Shown here one piece after another: positions 8,507-17,825 of a DNA stretch of 64,000 nucleotides. The DNA is from Flavobacterium hercynium (GTDB lineage: Bacteria > Bacteroidota > Bacteroidia > Flavobacteriales > Flavobacteriaceae). The notes under the pieces were generated by a model. The model saw nothing but the letters and a program-made list of their open reading frames with translations. It was not told the origin of the DNA and made no database searches. The position numbers and the translations under genes are program-made. The DNA is taken from positions 186,001 through 250,000 of the forward strand of contig NZ_MUGW01000002.1 of the NCBI RefSeq assembly GCF_002217285.1, read 5' to 3'. Position 1 is the stretch's first letter. The number at the start of each line of letters is the position of its first letter.

Positions 8507-9181
8507 TTATCCTCTTCTCAACACTTCATCAATCATTCCGTATTCTTTTGCTTCGTCAGCTTTCATCCAGTAATCACGCTCACTGTCTTTGTGTACTCTT
8601 TCAAAAGATTGTCCTGAATGTTGTGAAATGATGTTGTATAATTCATCTTTTAGTTTCAACATTTCACGTAAGTTGATTTCCATATCTGTCGCAACACCTT
8701 GTGCTCCTCCTGATGGCTGGTGAATCATTACTCTTGAATGTGGTAATGCTGAACGTTTTCCTTCTGCACCAGCACATAATAAAACTGCCCCCATAGAAGC
8801 TGCCATACCTGTACAAATTGTAGCTACATCAGGTTTAATATATTGCATTGTATCATAGATTCCTAATCCTGCATAAACGCTTCCTCCAGGAGAGTTTAAA
8901 TAAATTTGAATATCTTTTGAAGCATCTGCACTTTCTAAGAATAATAACTGAGCCTGAACGATGTTAGCAATCTGATCGTCGATACCTGTTCCTAAAAAGA
9001 TAATTCTGTCCATCATAAGTCTTGAAAACACGTCTAATTGAGAAATGTTTAACTGACGTTCTTCAATAATATATGGAGTCATGTTTGTTGGGTTCATTGC
9101 TGCTACGATTTTGTCGTAGTACATAGCATTTACTCCTTGGTGCTTTGTAGCAAATTTTTTAAATTCTTTACCGTAGTTCAT
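8507..9181 (-). CDS. clpP: ATP-dependent Clp protease proteolytic subunit ClpP
   Basis: Serine protease that forms the double seven-membered ring of ClpXP. The catalytic Ser129 lies in GMAASMGAV and His154 in MIHQPSGG; the acidic residue is in the C-terminal DYWMKADEAKEYG segment. At 224 residues it carries an N-terminal extension of about 20 residues before the usual start; MYYDKI at residue 20 or MNPTN at residue 29 are alternative starts, and processing of a propeptide is equally possible. Second gene of the cluster, 230 nt after tig. Confidence 0.96.
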   Translation of the reverse strand: MNYGKEFKKFATKHQGVNAMYYDKIVAAMNPTNMTPYIIEERQLNISQLDVFSRLMMDRIIFLGTGIDDQIANIVQAQLLFLESADASKDIQIYLNSPGGSVYAGLGIYDTMQYIKPDVATICTGMAASMGAVLLCAGAEGKRSALPHSRVMIHQPSGGAQGVATDMEINLREMLKLKDELYNIISQHSGQSFERVHKDSERDYWMKADEAKEYGMIDEVLRRG

Positions 9182-9358
9182 ATTTTAAGTGTTCTAAGTT
9201 TTACGTTATGTATATAGATTCTTCATCAAAGGTTATACCTATTTCTATAGAATGTCAATTTGTCTTGGTTTTTTTGTTACAGGTTTTAAATTTCAGGTTA
9301 TCATTGTTAATCTGAAACATTTTTAAAATTAAAACATTTTCAACTTGAATCAAAAAAT

Positions 9359-9388
9359 AAGCGCCAGGAAAAAAATTTCCTGACGCTC
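9359..9388 (-). terminator. Terminator-like hairpin downstream of tig
   Basis: AGCGCCAGGAAA pairs with TTTCCTGACGCT with one mismatch. On the minus strand the hairpin is followed by a T-rich run (TTATTTTTTG). It lies 24 nt after the tig stop and would limit read-through into clpP. Confidence 0.75.
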
Positions 9389-9411
9389 AAATATACTTAT
9401 TATTTTAGAAT

Positions 9412-10734
9412 TTACTCTCCGTATGAAGCAGCAATAAATTCGTCATAAGTTACTTCTTTTGTTGTAGGGTTTGCTTTTTCTTTAAACACCTCTAACAATT
9501 TATCAGCTACAACTTGCTCAGAAAGTCTTTTTACTTCTTCTTGGTTAGATAAAACTCTAGCCACGATTCCTTGAACTTCTTCGTCAGTTGGGTTTGTTTG
9601 TCCAAATTGAGCCATTTGTTGTTTGATTGCTTTTGTTGTAAAAGCTTTCAAATCTTCGAATGTAATTTGAATATTACTTTGAGCCATTGCTTTTCCTTCG
9701 ATCAATTGAAAACGTAATCCTTTTTCAGATCTTGCGTATTCAACTTCAGCTTCTTCTGCAGAAAGTTTTTTCTCTCCAACAGTTTGCAACCATTTTTTAA
9801 GGAATTCAACAGGTAATTCGAATTTTGTGCTTTCGATTAAGAATTCCTGAACGTCTAATAATAATTTTTGATCTGCTTGTTGTGCAAATTGCGCTTCAGC
9901 ATCTTCTTTAATTTTAGCTTTCAAATCTTCTAATGAAGCTACTTTACCTTCTCCAAAAAGTTTATCAAACAAATCTTGGTTTAACTCAGCCAATTCTGCT
10001 CCGTTGATTGCTTCGATAGTAAAGTTTACTTCAACATCTAATCCGTGAACATCATCATGAGCTACTTTTAGGTAATCCATTAATTGGTGATCGTCTGCGA
10101 ATAAACCTTTTGTGCTTACTGTAACAACATCTCCAACTTTTTTACCAATAAATTTATCTCCGGCTGATTTGTTGAAAGTAGCTACAGAAATTGTAGTTGT
10201 ATTACTAATTCCTTTTTCTTCGTTTGTAAATGTTCCAGTTAAATCTGAATCAGCAACTACAACTTCTTGTGGAATTGCTTTTCCGAATTGTTTTTGGATA
10301 CGCTCTACTTGTCCATCGATTAATTTATCATCAGCAGTAACGATATATTTTACGATGTTATTTTTTGCTTCTAAATCAATTTCGAAGTTTGGCACTAAAC
10401 CAATTTCGTATTCGAAAGTTAGTTCTTCTGCATCCCAATCAAAGTTTTCGTTTTCTTTAGCAAGAGGAGTTCCTAAAAGATTTAATCTTTCAGATTGAAC
10501 AAAACGCTCTAAAGCCAAATCAACTACTTTTTTAACTTCTTCTTGCTTAATCGCTTTCCCGTATTGTTTTTCAACAAGATCTTTAGGAACTTGTCCTTTT
10601 CTAAAACCTTTTACGGTAGCCAATGGCATTTTTTCGTTTATTCTTTTTGCTACCTGACCTTTATAATCCATGTGAACAACTGTCATTACAATTGTTTCAT
10701 TCACAGCGTCTTTTGCTACTCTTTTAATATCCAT
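9412..10734 (-). CDS. tig: Trigger factor
   Basis: Ribosome-bound chaperone for nascent chains with a peptidyl-prolyl isomerase domain. The 440 residues show the N-terminal ribosome-binding loop GFRKGQVPKDL (the GFRxGxxP signature, about residues 43-51), a short, diverged FKBP-like middle domain (about 150-245), and a long helical C-terminal region rich in Lys and Glu. First gene of the tig-clpP-clpX cluster, the common order in many bacteria. A palindrome overlaps its promoter (see the 10761-10795 entry). Confidence 0.95.
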   Translation of the reverse strand: MDIKRVAKDAVNETIVMTVVHMDYKGQVAKRINEKMPLATVKGFRKGQVPKDLVEKQYGKAIKQEEVKKVVDLALERFVQSERLNLLGTPLAKENENFDWDAEELTFEYEIGLVPNFEIDLEAKNNIVKYIVTADDKLIDGQVERIQKQFGKAIPQEVVVADSDLTGTFTNEEKGISNTTTISVATFNKSAGDKFIGKKVGDVVTVSTKGLFADDHQLMDYLKVAHDDVHGLDVEVNFTIEAINGAELAELNQDLFDKLFGEGKVASLEDLKAKIKEDAEAQFAQQADQKLLLDVQEFLIESTKFELPVEFLKKWLQTVGEKKLSAEEAEVEYARSEKGLRFQLIEGKAMAQSNIQITFEDLKAFTTKAIKQQMAQFGQTNPTDEEVQGIVARVLSNQEEVKRLSEQVVADKLLEVFKEKANPTTKEVTYDEFIAASYGE

Positions 10735-10760
10735 CTTCTTCTTTAATTTACATAATAAAA

Positions 10761-10795
10761 TTGGGTTGCAAAATTATAAAATTTTTGCAACCCAA
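10761..10795 (-). promoter_or_regulatory. Palindrome enclosing the tig promoter -7 box
   Basis: Perfect 13-bp inverted repeat TTGGGTTGCAAAA (10761-10773) / TTTTGCAACCCAA (10783-10795). On the minus strand the -7 element TAATTTTG (10769-10776) lies inside it and a -33 TTG (10797-10799) lies 20 nt upstream of that, matching the Bacteroidota consensus, so it is either an operator over the tig promoter or a terminator for the upstream gene. The ATG is about 30 nt downstream. Confidence 0.6.
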
Positions 10796-10852
10796 CCAAG
10801 TTTTTAATGTATTGTATTTGTAAGGAGTTTTTCACCCGCTTATTCTTCTCTT

Positions 10853-11197
10853 TTATTTATCGTCTCCCAGAATCCTATAAGTAAGAGACTGAAGTACAGC
10901 TAATATAATACTAAAAATAAATGCTGTTAAAAATGAGTCAACAGCAAAACCGCCAACTATATACGTACACATTATAATTATGATTGCATTTATAACCAGT
11001 AAAAACAAGCCCAGTGTTATAAATGTTACCGGTAAAGTCAGGATAACTAATATTGGTTTTATAAATAGATTAAGCAATCCCAAAACTATTGCAACAATGA
11101 CAGCGGTTCCAAAACTGGCAACATGCACACCCGGCAATAGGTTAGCAATTAACAAAACTAAGGCTGCTGTAACAAGAAGTCTAAGTAATAATTTCAT
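10853..11197 (-). CDS. Phage-holin-family small membrane protein
   Basis: A 114-residue hydrophobic protein with three to four membrane segments (about residues 4-20, 28-48, 52-76 and 82-105). Its GLLNLFIKPILVILTLP...VINAII pattern is typical of the family annotated as phage holin family / YvlD-like membrane proteins. This is not evidence for a prophage; such proteins are common chromosomal genes and their role is unclear. It has its own unit between the hydrolase gene and tig. Confidence 0.75.
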   Translation of the reverse strand: MKLLLRLLVTAALVLLIANLLPGVHVASFGTAVIVAIVLGLLNLFIKPILVILTLPVTFITLGLFLLVINAIIIIMCTYIVGGFAVDSFLTAFIFSIILAVLQSLTYRILGDDK

Positions 11198-11340
11198 TTT
11201 TTTAGATTTTAAATTTTAATAAATGTACTAATTTTTTAGTGCAGGATACGGAACAATTTCTTTTTATTTAGAGATCAATTATGGAAATATCCTGTTGACT
11301 GCTGCGTAACATCAAAAAGCAACGGAATGCTTTCAAAACC

Positions 11341-12105
11341 TTATTCTTTTAAAAATGTTGTCGTCAGCTCAAAAAACATTTTTGGATTTTCGGCATGAAG
11401 CCAATGCCCCGCGTTTGGAATGGTTTCGACTCTTAAATCAGGGAAATGTGTTTTTATTTGGTCAATATCAGTATCTAAAACATAACCTGAATTTCCTCCT
11501 CTTACAAATAGTGTAGGTTTATCAAAAGTTAAATTGTCCGGCAATGGTTTTCCGATCTCGTCTAAGTTATTATTAAAGACTTCCAGGTTAAAACGGAAAG
11601 CCAATTGTCCAGGTTCTTGCCAATATAGGTTTTTCATTAAAAACTGACGTGTTCCAAAATCAGGCACATATTCTGTCAAAGTAGCTTCTACATCGTTTCG
11701 GCTTGGTTTTATAGAGAAGTCTACTGCATTTAATCCTGCCAAAATATCCTGATGGTGTTGCTTGTAAAATTTAGGACCGATATCAGCAACGATCAATCTA
11801 TCGACCATTTCCGGATGCGTTGTTGCAAAAAGCATGGCCACTTTTCCACCCATTGAATGCCCTAAAATATCTATTTTGTTTAATTTGTTTTCCTGACAAT
11901 ATTCGAAAACATCCTGCGCCATTGCTTCGTATGTAAATTCGTCTGAGTGAAAGCTTCTTCCGTGATTTCTTAAATCTAGAATATGAACCTGAAATCCGGC
12001 GTCTACATACTGAGAGGCAAGTGTTTTCCAGTTATCTGACATTCCTAAAAATCCGTGCATGATGATGAATGGCTTTCCTTCACCTTCTATTTTTGAATAT
12101 AACAT
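11341..12105 (-). CDS. Alpha/beta-hydrolase (YbfF-like esterase)
   Basis: A 254-residue alpha/beta-hydrolase fold enzyme. The nucleophile elbow is GHSMGG with Ser84, the oxyanion region is HGFLGMSDNW and the catalytic His is in GHWLHAENP near residue 235; the Asp lies between. LRNHGRS near residue 46 is typical of this branch, which is close to E. coli YbfF, an acyl-CoA thioesterase/esterase. The substrate is not determined. No signal peptide, so cytosolic. It is transcribed as its own unit, with an AT-rich upstream gap. Confidence 0.85.
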   Translation of the reverse strand: MLYSKIEGEGKPFIIMHGFLGMSDNWKTLASQYVDAGFQVHILDLRNHGRSFHSDEFTYEAMAQDVFEYCQENKLNKIDILGHSMGGKVAMLFATTHPEMVDRLIVADIGPKFYKQHHQDILAGLNAVDFSIKPSRNDVEATLTEYVPDFGTRQFLMKNLYWQEPGQLAFRFNLEVFNNNLDEIGKPLPDNLTFDKPTLFVRGGNSGYVLDTDIDQIKTHFPDLRVETIPNAGHWLHAENPKMFFELTTTFLKE

Positions 12106-12323
12106 TTGTATATGGGTTTTAAATCTTGAAATACAAAGGTAAAAAACTTATTTATTATTCGCCTTCGATAAAATTTCATAAGAAATATTTTAAGTATTTT
12201 TTATTAAAAAAAGTTTGCGTTTTTACGGCTTTCCGTAATCAAAATTACAGTCAAAATACTACCTTGCGGCATTAAAATTAACATCGAAAATTCGATCAAT
12301 TTATTTAACTTAAATACCACACC

Positions 12324-13733
12324 ATGATTAAAAAATTACTATTGCTTTCAGTAGTTCTTTCTCAGTTAGCCGTTTCTTGTTCAAGTGATGATAACACAGA
12401 TCCTGTAAAAGAAGATCCAACAACAGAAGAACCTGTAAAACCAACTCCTGAGCTTACACTTGAAGAACAAGTTGCCGCTATTTTAAAACAACCTTATTCG
12501 ACTTTACCTCCAGCGGAGCAAAAAGTAAAACTAGAAGCTGAAGCTAATGAAATGTTAGTTCAATTAGACAAAACTAAAGGATCAAGCGCAATCGAAGCTA
12601 TTGAGAATTTATCTAATTTAATCGCTATCAATCCTGTTGATATTTTCGGAGGAAAAAATGGTAATAGTATCGAAGAAATTTTAAACGTTGCTGACGTATA
12701 CGGAATCTATACTTGGAACAACACAAACAATACTTGGGTAAAAACTGCTTCTACTACTGAATTAAAATTTGTTTTTCCTGCAAAAGCAAGTTTAACTTCT
12801 AACAATGCAGTATTGACTTCTAAAAGTGTTGCATCCAATGTAAAAATTAAATTCACAGACATTTACGGAGGATATGACTACGTTAATGATAAAGAAATAG
12901 ATCCAGTTTTCGATCAATTTTATTTACCAACATCTACTGATGCATCATTAACTATTGATGGTACTCAGGCTGCAACTATTACACAAACAGCTGCATATTC
13001 TAACGGAAAACAAGCCCCTGATACTTTTAATTACAAAATAACATTAAACGATGGTTACGTTTGGGAAATGAGTGGTAAAAAAGGTACTGCAAGTACTTCT
13101 ACAGCTTCTCTTACCTTCAACGGAAAAAGCTTATTAGCATTTACTGCCGGAAGCTCTGCAAATATTGATGGTTTACTTTCAGAAGAACAACTTTCTTCAT
13201 ACAGAGGAAAAGCAAATGCTTTGATTACACTTATGGATAACTTTATCATTGTAGCAGACATGGATTTAGCTACTGATGCTGCTGATGACTTAGCTTTAGA
13301 AAGCCTGAAATTTCCAAACCAACCATATTACGATGACCCTAACGCTGATTACAAAGCTTATTATAATGGTAAAAATACATATTACAAAAACTATTCTACA
13401 GCTTCAGCAGCAAGCTTTAATAAAAATATCAAATTAACTTTAATTTCTAAAAAAGAAGGAACGAAAATAGCTGATATTATTATACGCTCAGAAGAAGGAA
13501 GTTTTTACAATGATCGTTTACCTGTTTGGACGACGGATGATTATTATGGTGCAAAACCTTACTGGAGCTATAGTAATGATGGAGAAGAATTTAAAATTCA
13601 ATACTACGAAGAAAACTATTACTTAAAATTCAGTGATCAGACTCAAGTTGCTATGAGCGCTTATTTCTCTGAAGGATTTGAAACATTCGAGAAAAAATTC
13701 GAAGAGTTCATTAAAGGTTTCGAAAGAAAATAA
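12324..13733 (+). CDS. Hypothetical lipoprotein
   Basis: A 469-residue protein I do not recognise. It has a lipoprotein signal peptide with lipobox AVSC around residue 19, followed by SSDDNTDPVKEDPTTEEPVKPTP, the acidic/Pro linker typical of surface lipoproteins in Flavobacterium. The body is rich in Ala, Ser, Thr and Asp and contains many short beta-prone repeats, with a helical acidic end. The 218-nt upstream gap contains a TACCTTGC box and a small TTACGG/CCGTAA hairpin. It is transcribed alone and ends at a terminator that overlaps the end of the convergent DUF4249 gene. Confidence 0.6.
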   Translation: MIKKLLLLSVVLSQLAVSCSSDDNTDPVKEDPTTEEPVKPTPELTLEEQVAAILKQPYSTLPPAEQKVKLEAEANEMLVQLDKTKGSSAIEAIENLSNLIAINPVDIFGGKNGNSIEEILNVADVYGIYTWNNTNNTWVKTASTTELKFVFPAKASLTSNNAVLTSKSVASNVKIKFTDIYGGYDYVNDKEIDPVFDQFYLPTSTDASLTIDGTQAATITQTAAYSNGKQAPDTFNYKITLNDGYVWEMSGKKGTASTSTASLTFNGKSLLAFTAGSSANIDGLLSEEQLSSYRGKANALITLMDNFIIVADMDLATDAADDLALESLKFPNQPYYDDPNADYKAYYNGKNTYYKNYSTASAASFNKNIKLTLISKKEGTKIADIIIRSEEGSFYNDRLPVWTTDDYYGAKPYWSYSNDGEEFKIQYYEENYYLKFSDQTQVAMSAYFSEGFETFEKKFEEFIKGFERK

Positions 13734-13757
13734 TTATCCTCAAAATAAATACTGTAG

Positions 13758-13790
13758 AGCCGGTCTGAAATATCAGATCGGCTTTATTTT
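13758..13790 (+). terminator. Terminator after the lipoprotein gene
   Basis: Arms AGCCGGTCTGA (13758-13768) / TCAGATCGGCT (13773-13783) with one G-U pair, then a T-rich tract. The T-tract overlaps the last codons of the convergent DUF4249 gene. Confidence 0.8.
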
Positions 13791-14635
13791 TTAGGTGGTG
13801 TCCGAACGGTAATTGTACTATGTCCATATCCTGCCCAAATTCCTATGCCGCCTTTTATATTCGATTTTAAACTTGTATTAGAAGGATAAATAGGATTTTT
13901 ACTGTTTACAATTTCATTTTGCCAGCTGTTCCAGAAATCCAGCGCCTCTTTATTTTGCGTTCTTAACTTCACAAAAATCACATCGCCATCTGCAAAATAA
14001 GGCGTGAATTTCGTTTTAGGAAAAAGCAAAACGCCTCGGTTTATTTGTACCGAAACTGCAGGATCTTTAAAGTTTTGATCGTCTAAGTTGCCATAAAAAG
14101 CAGGAACAAAAACAGGCTCTTCACCATCTATTTTTGTTGCGAGCTGATAATAGTTCTTTTCATCTATCGGATCATCAAATTTCACAAAAATATAGCCTGT
14201 TGTATCAGATGGATTGTTTTTTACATACTCAGCACTTTTGAGCGGTACACTTTTAGGAATAACTGTTGTAGCTTCAATAATTCGATTGAGGTATTCAATT
14301 TTCAAAGAATACGTTTTTCCAGCTTCTCCTTTAAAATCTCCTCCTATATATACAAAAGGCGGAATCCTGTTTTTGTCATTCTTAACTCGTAAAACTTCTG
14401 AATTTGTACCGTCAGAAATGGTGATTTTTGCAGATCGTATGACATGATTTAACACATTGGTAGAATCGACAACATCCGTTATCGGAATACTGCTCGATAA
14501 ATAAACCTGAGCATAATCTCCTTCTTCAATAAAACCTTCTACAACAATTTTAGATTCAATACTTGTTTTATCACTAAACTCATTGTTAGAGCAACTTGCT
14601 ATTAGTAAGGTCAATATAATTACAATATATCTCAT
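13784..14635 (-). CDS. DUF4249 family lipoprotein
   Basis: A 283-residue lipoprotein (signal with lipobox IASC, Cys near residue 15) recognised as DUF4249 by SKIVVEGFIEEGDYAQVYLS near residue 28 and a repeated Ig-like layout. It directly follows the TonB-dependent receptor gene (3-nt spacing), and DUF4249 genes usually pair with receptors of this kind, as a surface-exposed partner. Function unknown; probably a periplasmic or surface accessory to the receptor. Confidence 0.85.
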   Translation of the reverse strand: MRYIVIILTLLIASCSNNEFSDKTSIESKIVVEGFIEEGDYAQVYLSSSIPITDVVDSTNVLNHVIRSAKITISDGTNSEVLRVKNDKNRIPPFVYIGGDFKGEAGKTYSLKIEYLNRIIEATTVIPKSVPLKSAEYVKNNPSDTTGYIFVKFDDPIDEKNYYQLATKIDGEEPVFVPAFYGNLDDQNFKDPAVSVQINRGVLLFPKTKFTPYFADGDVIFVKLRTQNKEALDFWNSWQNEIVNSKNPIYPSNTSLKSNIKGGIGIWAGYGHSTITVRTPPKK

Positions 14636-14638
14636 CTG

Positions 14639-16918
14639 TTAGAATTTAAATCTCCAGCTTATGGAAGGTAATATTTTATACAACACTTTTCTGTCCTGTA
14701 CCACGGTAACATTATTTTTATTATCCTCATCTACTTTAATATTCAAAACCAAATAAATAGGATTTCCAACATTAAATGTATTGAAAACAGAAAAGTTAAG
14801 AGCGCTTTCTTTTTTATTCGTTTTCAGGAAAAAATAATTTACAGAAAGATCGGTACGGATGTAATTGGGCATTTGTGCATTATTATATTCTGAATACTCT
14901 TTTACCGGATTATTGTTGATAAAATACCAGGACGTTGGCATCGTAAAGCGTGTACCGGAACTAAATATCTGTGTAATACCAAAATTCCATTTTTGATTTA
15001 AATCATACATTCCAACCAAAGAAAGATTATGACGCCTGTCGTATTTTGCAAAATACGTTTCTCCGTTATTCAGTTCGTCAAAATTTCTGTCAGACCAACT
15101 CAATGTATAACTCATCCAGCCAGTAAATTTTCCGTTATTTTTTCGCACCATCATTTCAAAGCCATACGCCTTTCCTTTTCCGCTAATCAAATCATTTTTA
15201 AATGTTGTTACTTCATTAAATTGCGTTACTCCATAAGGATACTCCAATAAATCTTTCATGGTACGATAAAACCCTCCAAAAGACGAAACAATATTTTTCG
15301 AAATATTCTGATTGGAACCAATGGAAAACTCATGAGACGATTGGGGTTTTACTCCGCCTGAACTCGCTATCCAAAAGTCTGTCGGGATCCCAACACTCGA
15401 TGTTGTTACCAAACTTAGATATTGATATTGTCTGTTATACGATCCGTAAAAAGAATATTTTTCGTTTACCTTATAATTTAAAATGGCACGTGGCTGGAAA
15501 TGCAGATAGGAATCTAATTTTGATCCGGCCGTATAATAATTAATTCTTAAACCCAACTCAGCACTTATGTGATCGGTTATTGTTGGTTTAATTGTGGTGA
15601 AAACAGCGGCTTCATTTGCATTGATGTAATTATTCTGAGTCGCATTAACATCCGTTAAATTGTCGACATTTACTCTCTGAGGCTGCAGATCGTGATGCAC
15701 GTATTGAAATCCGGATTCAACAGGGATGTTTTTAATTTGATAGCGAACAGCATTATTAAATCCAAAATCTTTTACATACGATGAAACACGAAATTGAATT
15801 GAAGCCTGCTCCATTCCTAAATTATTCGAATATTGACTAAAGTAAACAGAATTCGACATACTTGTTTTAGGTGAAAACGTTGTGATTAAATTTGGCGAAA
15901 CCGTGAAATTACTCCATTTTAAAGTTGTTTTCAAAGCCAGATTCCCATCGCTTATTTTTAGTTCGTCACCACTTAAAAAAGCATCAACACTAAGGAAATT
16001 CTTTTTTGAAATTTGGGATACAAATGTCAGGTTACCATCAGAGAAACCATACTTCATTCCTGCCACATCATTGCTTTCTGATTGATCATTCAAAAAAGGA
16101 GCAACGATTTCATCTATATATGTTTTTCGTCCGGAAATATAAAAGCCTGATTTATCGGTAAGCGGAACTCCCAATGTTAACTGCGATGCCAGAATGCCAA
16201 CATTTCCCTGAACAGTAAATTCAGAAGGGACTTTTTTATAAGGAAGTAATAATGTTGTTGAACTTAATCTGCCACCATACTTGGAATTAGAGCTTGATTT
16301 ATCAAATTCGACTTCCTTAATATGATCTGTATTGTAAAAAGGAAAAACACCTAATAAATGTGACATTCCATAAATGGGTGTTCCGTCGTATAATATCGCA
16401 TTGTGACCCGGATCACCTCCTCTTACATATAAATATCCGTTTGCATCGCCTGAATTTTGAACACCGGGCGTCAGCTGTAAAAGTTTAATGATATCCGTAG
16501 TACCTAAAAGTGTTGGTACTCCACTGAGATCTTTTAAATTAAAAGATAACTTACCTCCTGATAAAGCGGTAATGCCATTTTTCTTCTCATTGGCTATAAT
16601 CACTTCCTTTAAAAGAGCAATGTTTTTTTCTAAAACAATCGAAATAACGGTATCTTTTACCAAATCAATTTGAATCGTTTTTTGAAAATACCCCGATGTC
16701 GCGAATGTGATATCCAGTTTCCCAGTTGGAATATTATGCAAAAAGAATCCCAGAGAATCTGTTACGGTATAAAAATGTTGCTGATTTAGCGTAAATGAAA
16801 CGTCTGCACCAATTAAATTTTCATTGTCTGCAGATCTCAAAGTACCTGTTACAGTTGCTTTAGATTGCGCCAGCAAACCTGAAAAACAGCATAAAAAAAA
16901 GAAAGTAATTGTCTTCAA
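14639..16918 (-). CDS. TonB-dependent receptor with N-terminal carboxypeptidase-like domain
   Basis: Outer-membrane beta-barrel for energised uptake, driven by TonB. The 759 residues have a signal peptide (cut near ...LLAQSKATV), a carboxypeptidase-regulatory-like beta domain (about residues 21-98), a plug domain beginning about residue 110 with LGTTDIIKLLQLTPGVQ and YVRGGDPGHNAILYDG, and a barrel to the terminal aromatic residue. It sits in one operon with the DUF4249 gene just downstream. The ligand is unknown: no iron or sugar genes are adjacent. Confidence 0.9.
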   Translation of the reverse strand: MKTITFFFLCCFSGLLAQSKATVTGTLRSADNENLIGADVSFTLNQQHFYTVTDSLGFFLHNIPTGKLDITFATSGYFQKTIQIDLVKDTVISIVLEKNIALLKEVIIANEKKNGITALSGGKLSFNLKDLSGVPTLLGTTDIIKLLQLTPGVQNSGDANGYLYVRGGDPGHNAILYDGTPIYGMSHLLGVFPFYNTDHIKEVEFDKSSSNSKYGGRLSSTTLLLPYKKVPSEFTVQGNVGILASQLTLGVPLTDKSGFYISGRKTYIDEIVAPFLNDQSESNDVAGMKYGFSDGNLTFVSQISKKNFLSVDAFLSGDELKISDGNLALKTTLKWSNFTVSPNLITTFSPKTSMSNSVYFSQYSNNLGMEQASIQFRVSSYVKDFGFNNAVRYQIKNIPVESGFQYVHHDLQPQRVNVDNLTDVNATQNNYINANEAAVFTTIKPTITDHISAELGLRINYYTAGSKLDSYLHFQPRAILNYKVNEKYSFYGSYNRQYQYLSLVTTSSVGIPTDFWIASSGGVKPQSSHEFSIGSNQNISKNIVSSFGGFYRTMKDLLEYPYGVTQFNEVTTFKNDLISGKGKAYGFEMMVRKNNGKFTGWMSYTLSWSDRNFDELNNGETYFAKYDRRHNLSLVGMYDLNQKWNFGITQIFSSGTRFTMPTSWYFINNNPVKEYSEYNNAQMPNYIRTDLSVNYFFLKTNKKESALNFSVFNTFNVGNPIYLVLNIKVDEDNKNNVTVVQDRKVLYKILPSISWRFKF

Positions 16919-16945
16919 TACCTAATAAAATAAGAACAGCGAAAG

Positions 16946-16986
16946 TAAACAATTATAACCCAACTCCGTCAGGCTATAATTGTTTA
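16946..16986 (-). terminator. Terminator-like hairpin downstream of pdxJ
   Basis: Perfect 12-bp arms TAAACAATTATA / TATAATTGTTTA with a 17-nt loop. The stem is AT-only except for two pairs and there is no long T-run, so the call is moderate. Confidence 0.5.
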
Positions 16987-16996
16987 ATTTGGTAAC

Positions 16997-17710
16997 CTAT
17001 TTTAATTTCTGTAAATACATATTTACCACATTATCAAGACCAAGATAAAGGGCTTCTGAAATTAAAGCATGTCCAATCGACACCTCCAGAAGACCCGGAA
17101 TATTTTGCTTAAAGAATTGAACGTTGTCCAGACTTAAATCATGTCCGGCATTAATACCCAATCCTAAATCATTTGCCAGTATTGCTGCTTTTACATACGG
17201 ATCAATTCCGTTTTTATTCCCTAACGCATATTCATGCGCAAAAGCTTCTGTATACAATTCGATTCTGTCTGTTCCTGTTTTCTTTGCTCCTTCGATCATT
17301 TCAGCAATGGGATCAACAAAAATTGAAGTTCTGATTCCGTTACGTTGAAATTCCTGAATAACTTCTGTTAGATATTCTTGATTTTTTATGGTATCCCAAC
17401 CTGCCGAAGAAGTAATAGCACCAATGGCATCCGGAACCAATGTTACCTGATCCGGTTTACATTCTAAAACTAAATCTATAAAATTATGCTGCGGATTTCC
17501 TTCAATGTTATATTCTGTGCGAACGATTGCTTTTAAATCACGTGCATCCTGATAACGAATGTGACGCTCATCTGGTCGCGGGTGAATGGTAATTCCCTGT
17601 CCACCGAAATTTTGTATATCAGTTGCAACTTTTAATAAATCAGGGACATTTCCTCCTCGTGCATTCCTCAAGGTTGCAATTTTATTGATATTTACACTTA
17701 ACTTTGTCAT
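16997..17710 (-). CDS. pdxJ: Pyridoxine 5'-phosphate synthase
   Basis: Joins 1-deoxy-D-xylulose 5-phosphate and 3-amino-2-oxopropyl phosphate in vitamin B6 synthesis. The start was taken at ATG 17710 (MTKLSVNINKI), because PdxJ proteins begin with this strand, giving 237 residues; a longer frame exists but is not supported. Conserved features are RNARGGNVPDLL, ITIHPRPDERHI and the C-terminal NAGHDLSLDN / SIGHALISEA pair that closes the barrel. It stands alone on this strand. A 7-bp palindrome lies between it and the divergent CBS gene. Confidence 0.95.
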   Translation of the reverse strand: MTKLSVNINKIATLRNARGGNVPDLLKVATDIQNFGGQGITIHPRPDERHIRYQDARDLKAIVRTEYNIEGNPQHNFIDLVLECKPDQVTLVPDAIGAITSSAGWDTIKNQEYLTEVIQEFQRNGIRTSIFVDPIAEMIEGAKKTGTDRIELYTEAFAHEYALGNKNGIDPYVKAAILANDLGLGINAGHDLSLDNVQFFKQNIPGLLEVSIGHALISEALYLGLDNVVNMYLQKLK

Positions 17711-17729
17711 ATAAATAGATATTAATTCT

Positions 17730-17750
17730 GGTAACACTATATTTGTTACC
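17730..17750. promoter_or_regulatory. Palindrome between pdxJ and the CBS gene
   Basis: Arms GGTAACA (17730-17736) / TGTTACC (17744-17750) with a 7-nt spacer. On the minus strand it begins next to the TATTTTTG -7 box (17752-17759), and on the plus strand the TATATTTG at 17739-17746 lies within it, so it covers both divergent promoter regions. Confidence 0.45.
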
Positions 17751-17825
17751 GCAAAAATACAAAGTAAAACGTAGCAGTTTTTGCTATTTTTTGATTATTT
17801 TGCATGAAATATTTCCAATTGATTT

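Noticed and set aside
10112..10498. Plus-strand frame of 128 residues opposite tig
   Set aside because: Antisense to the highly conserved trigger factor; Ser/Phe-rich shadow composition.
10853..11197. Holin-like protein as evidence for a prophage
   Set aside because: No other phage genes nearby; the family is common in chromosomes outside prophages.
12223..12238. TTACGG/CCGTAA mini-palindrome before the lipoprotein gene as an operator
   Set aside because: Only 6-bp arms, no clear promoter placed with it; kept only as a remark in the gene entry.
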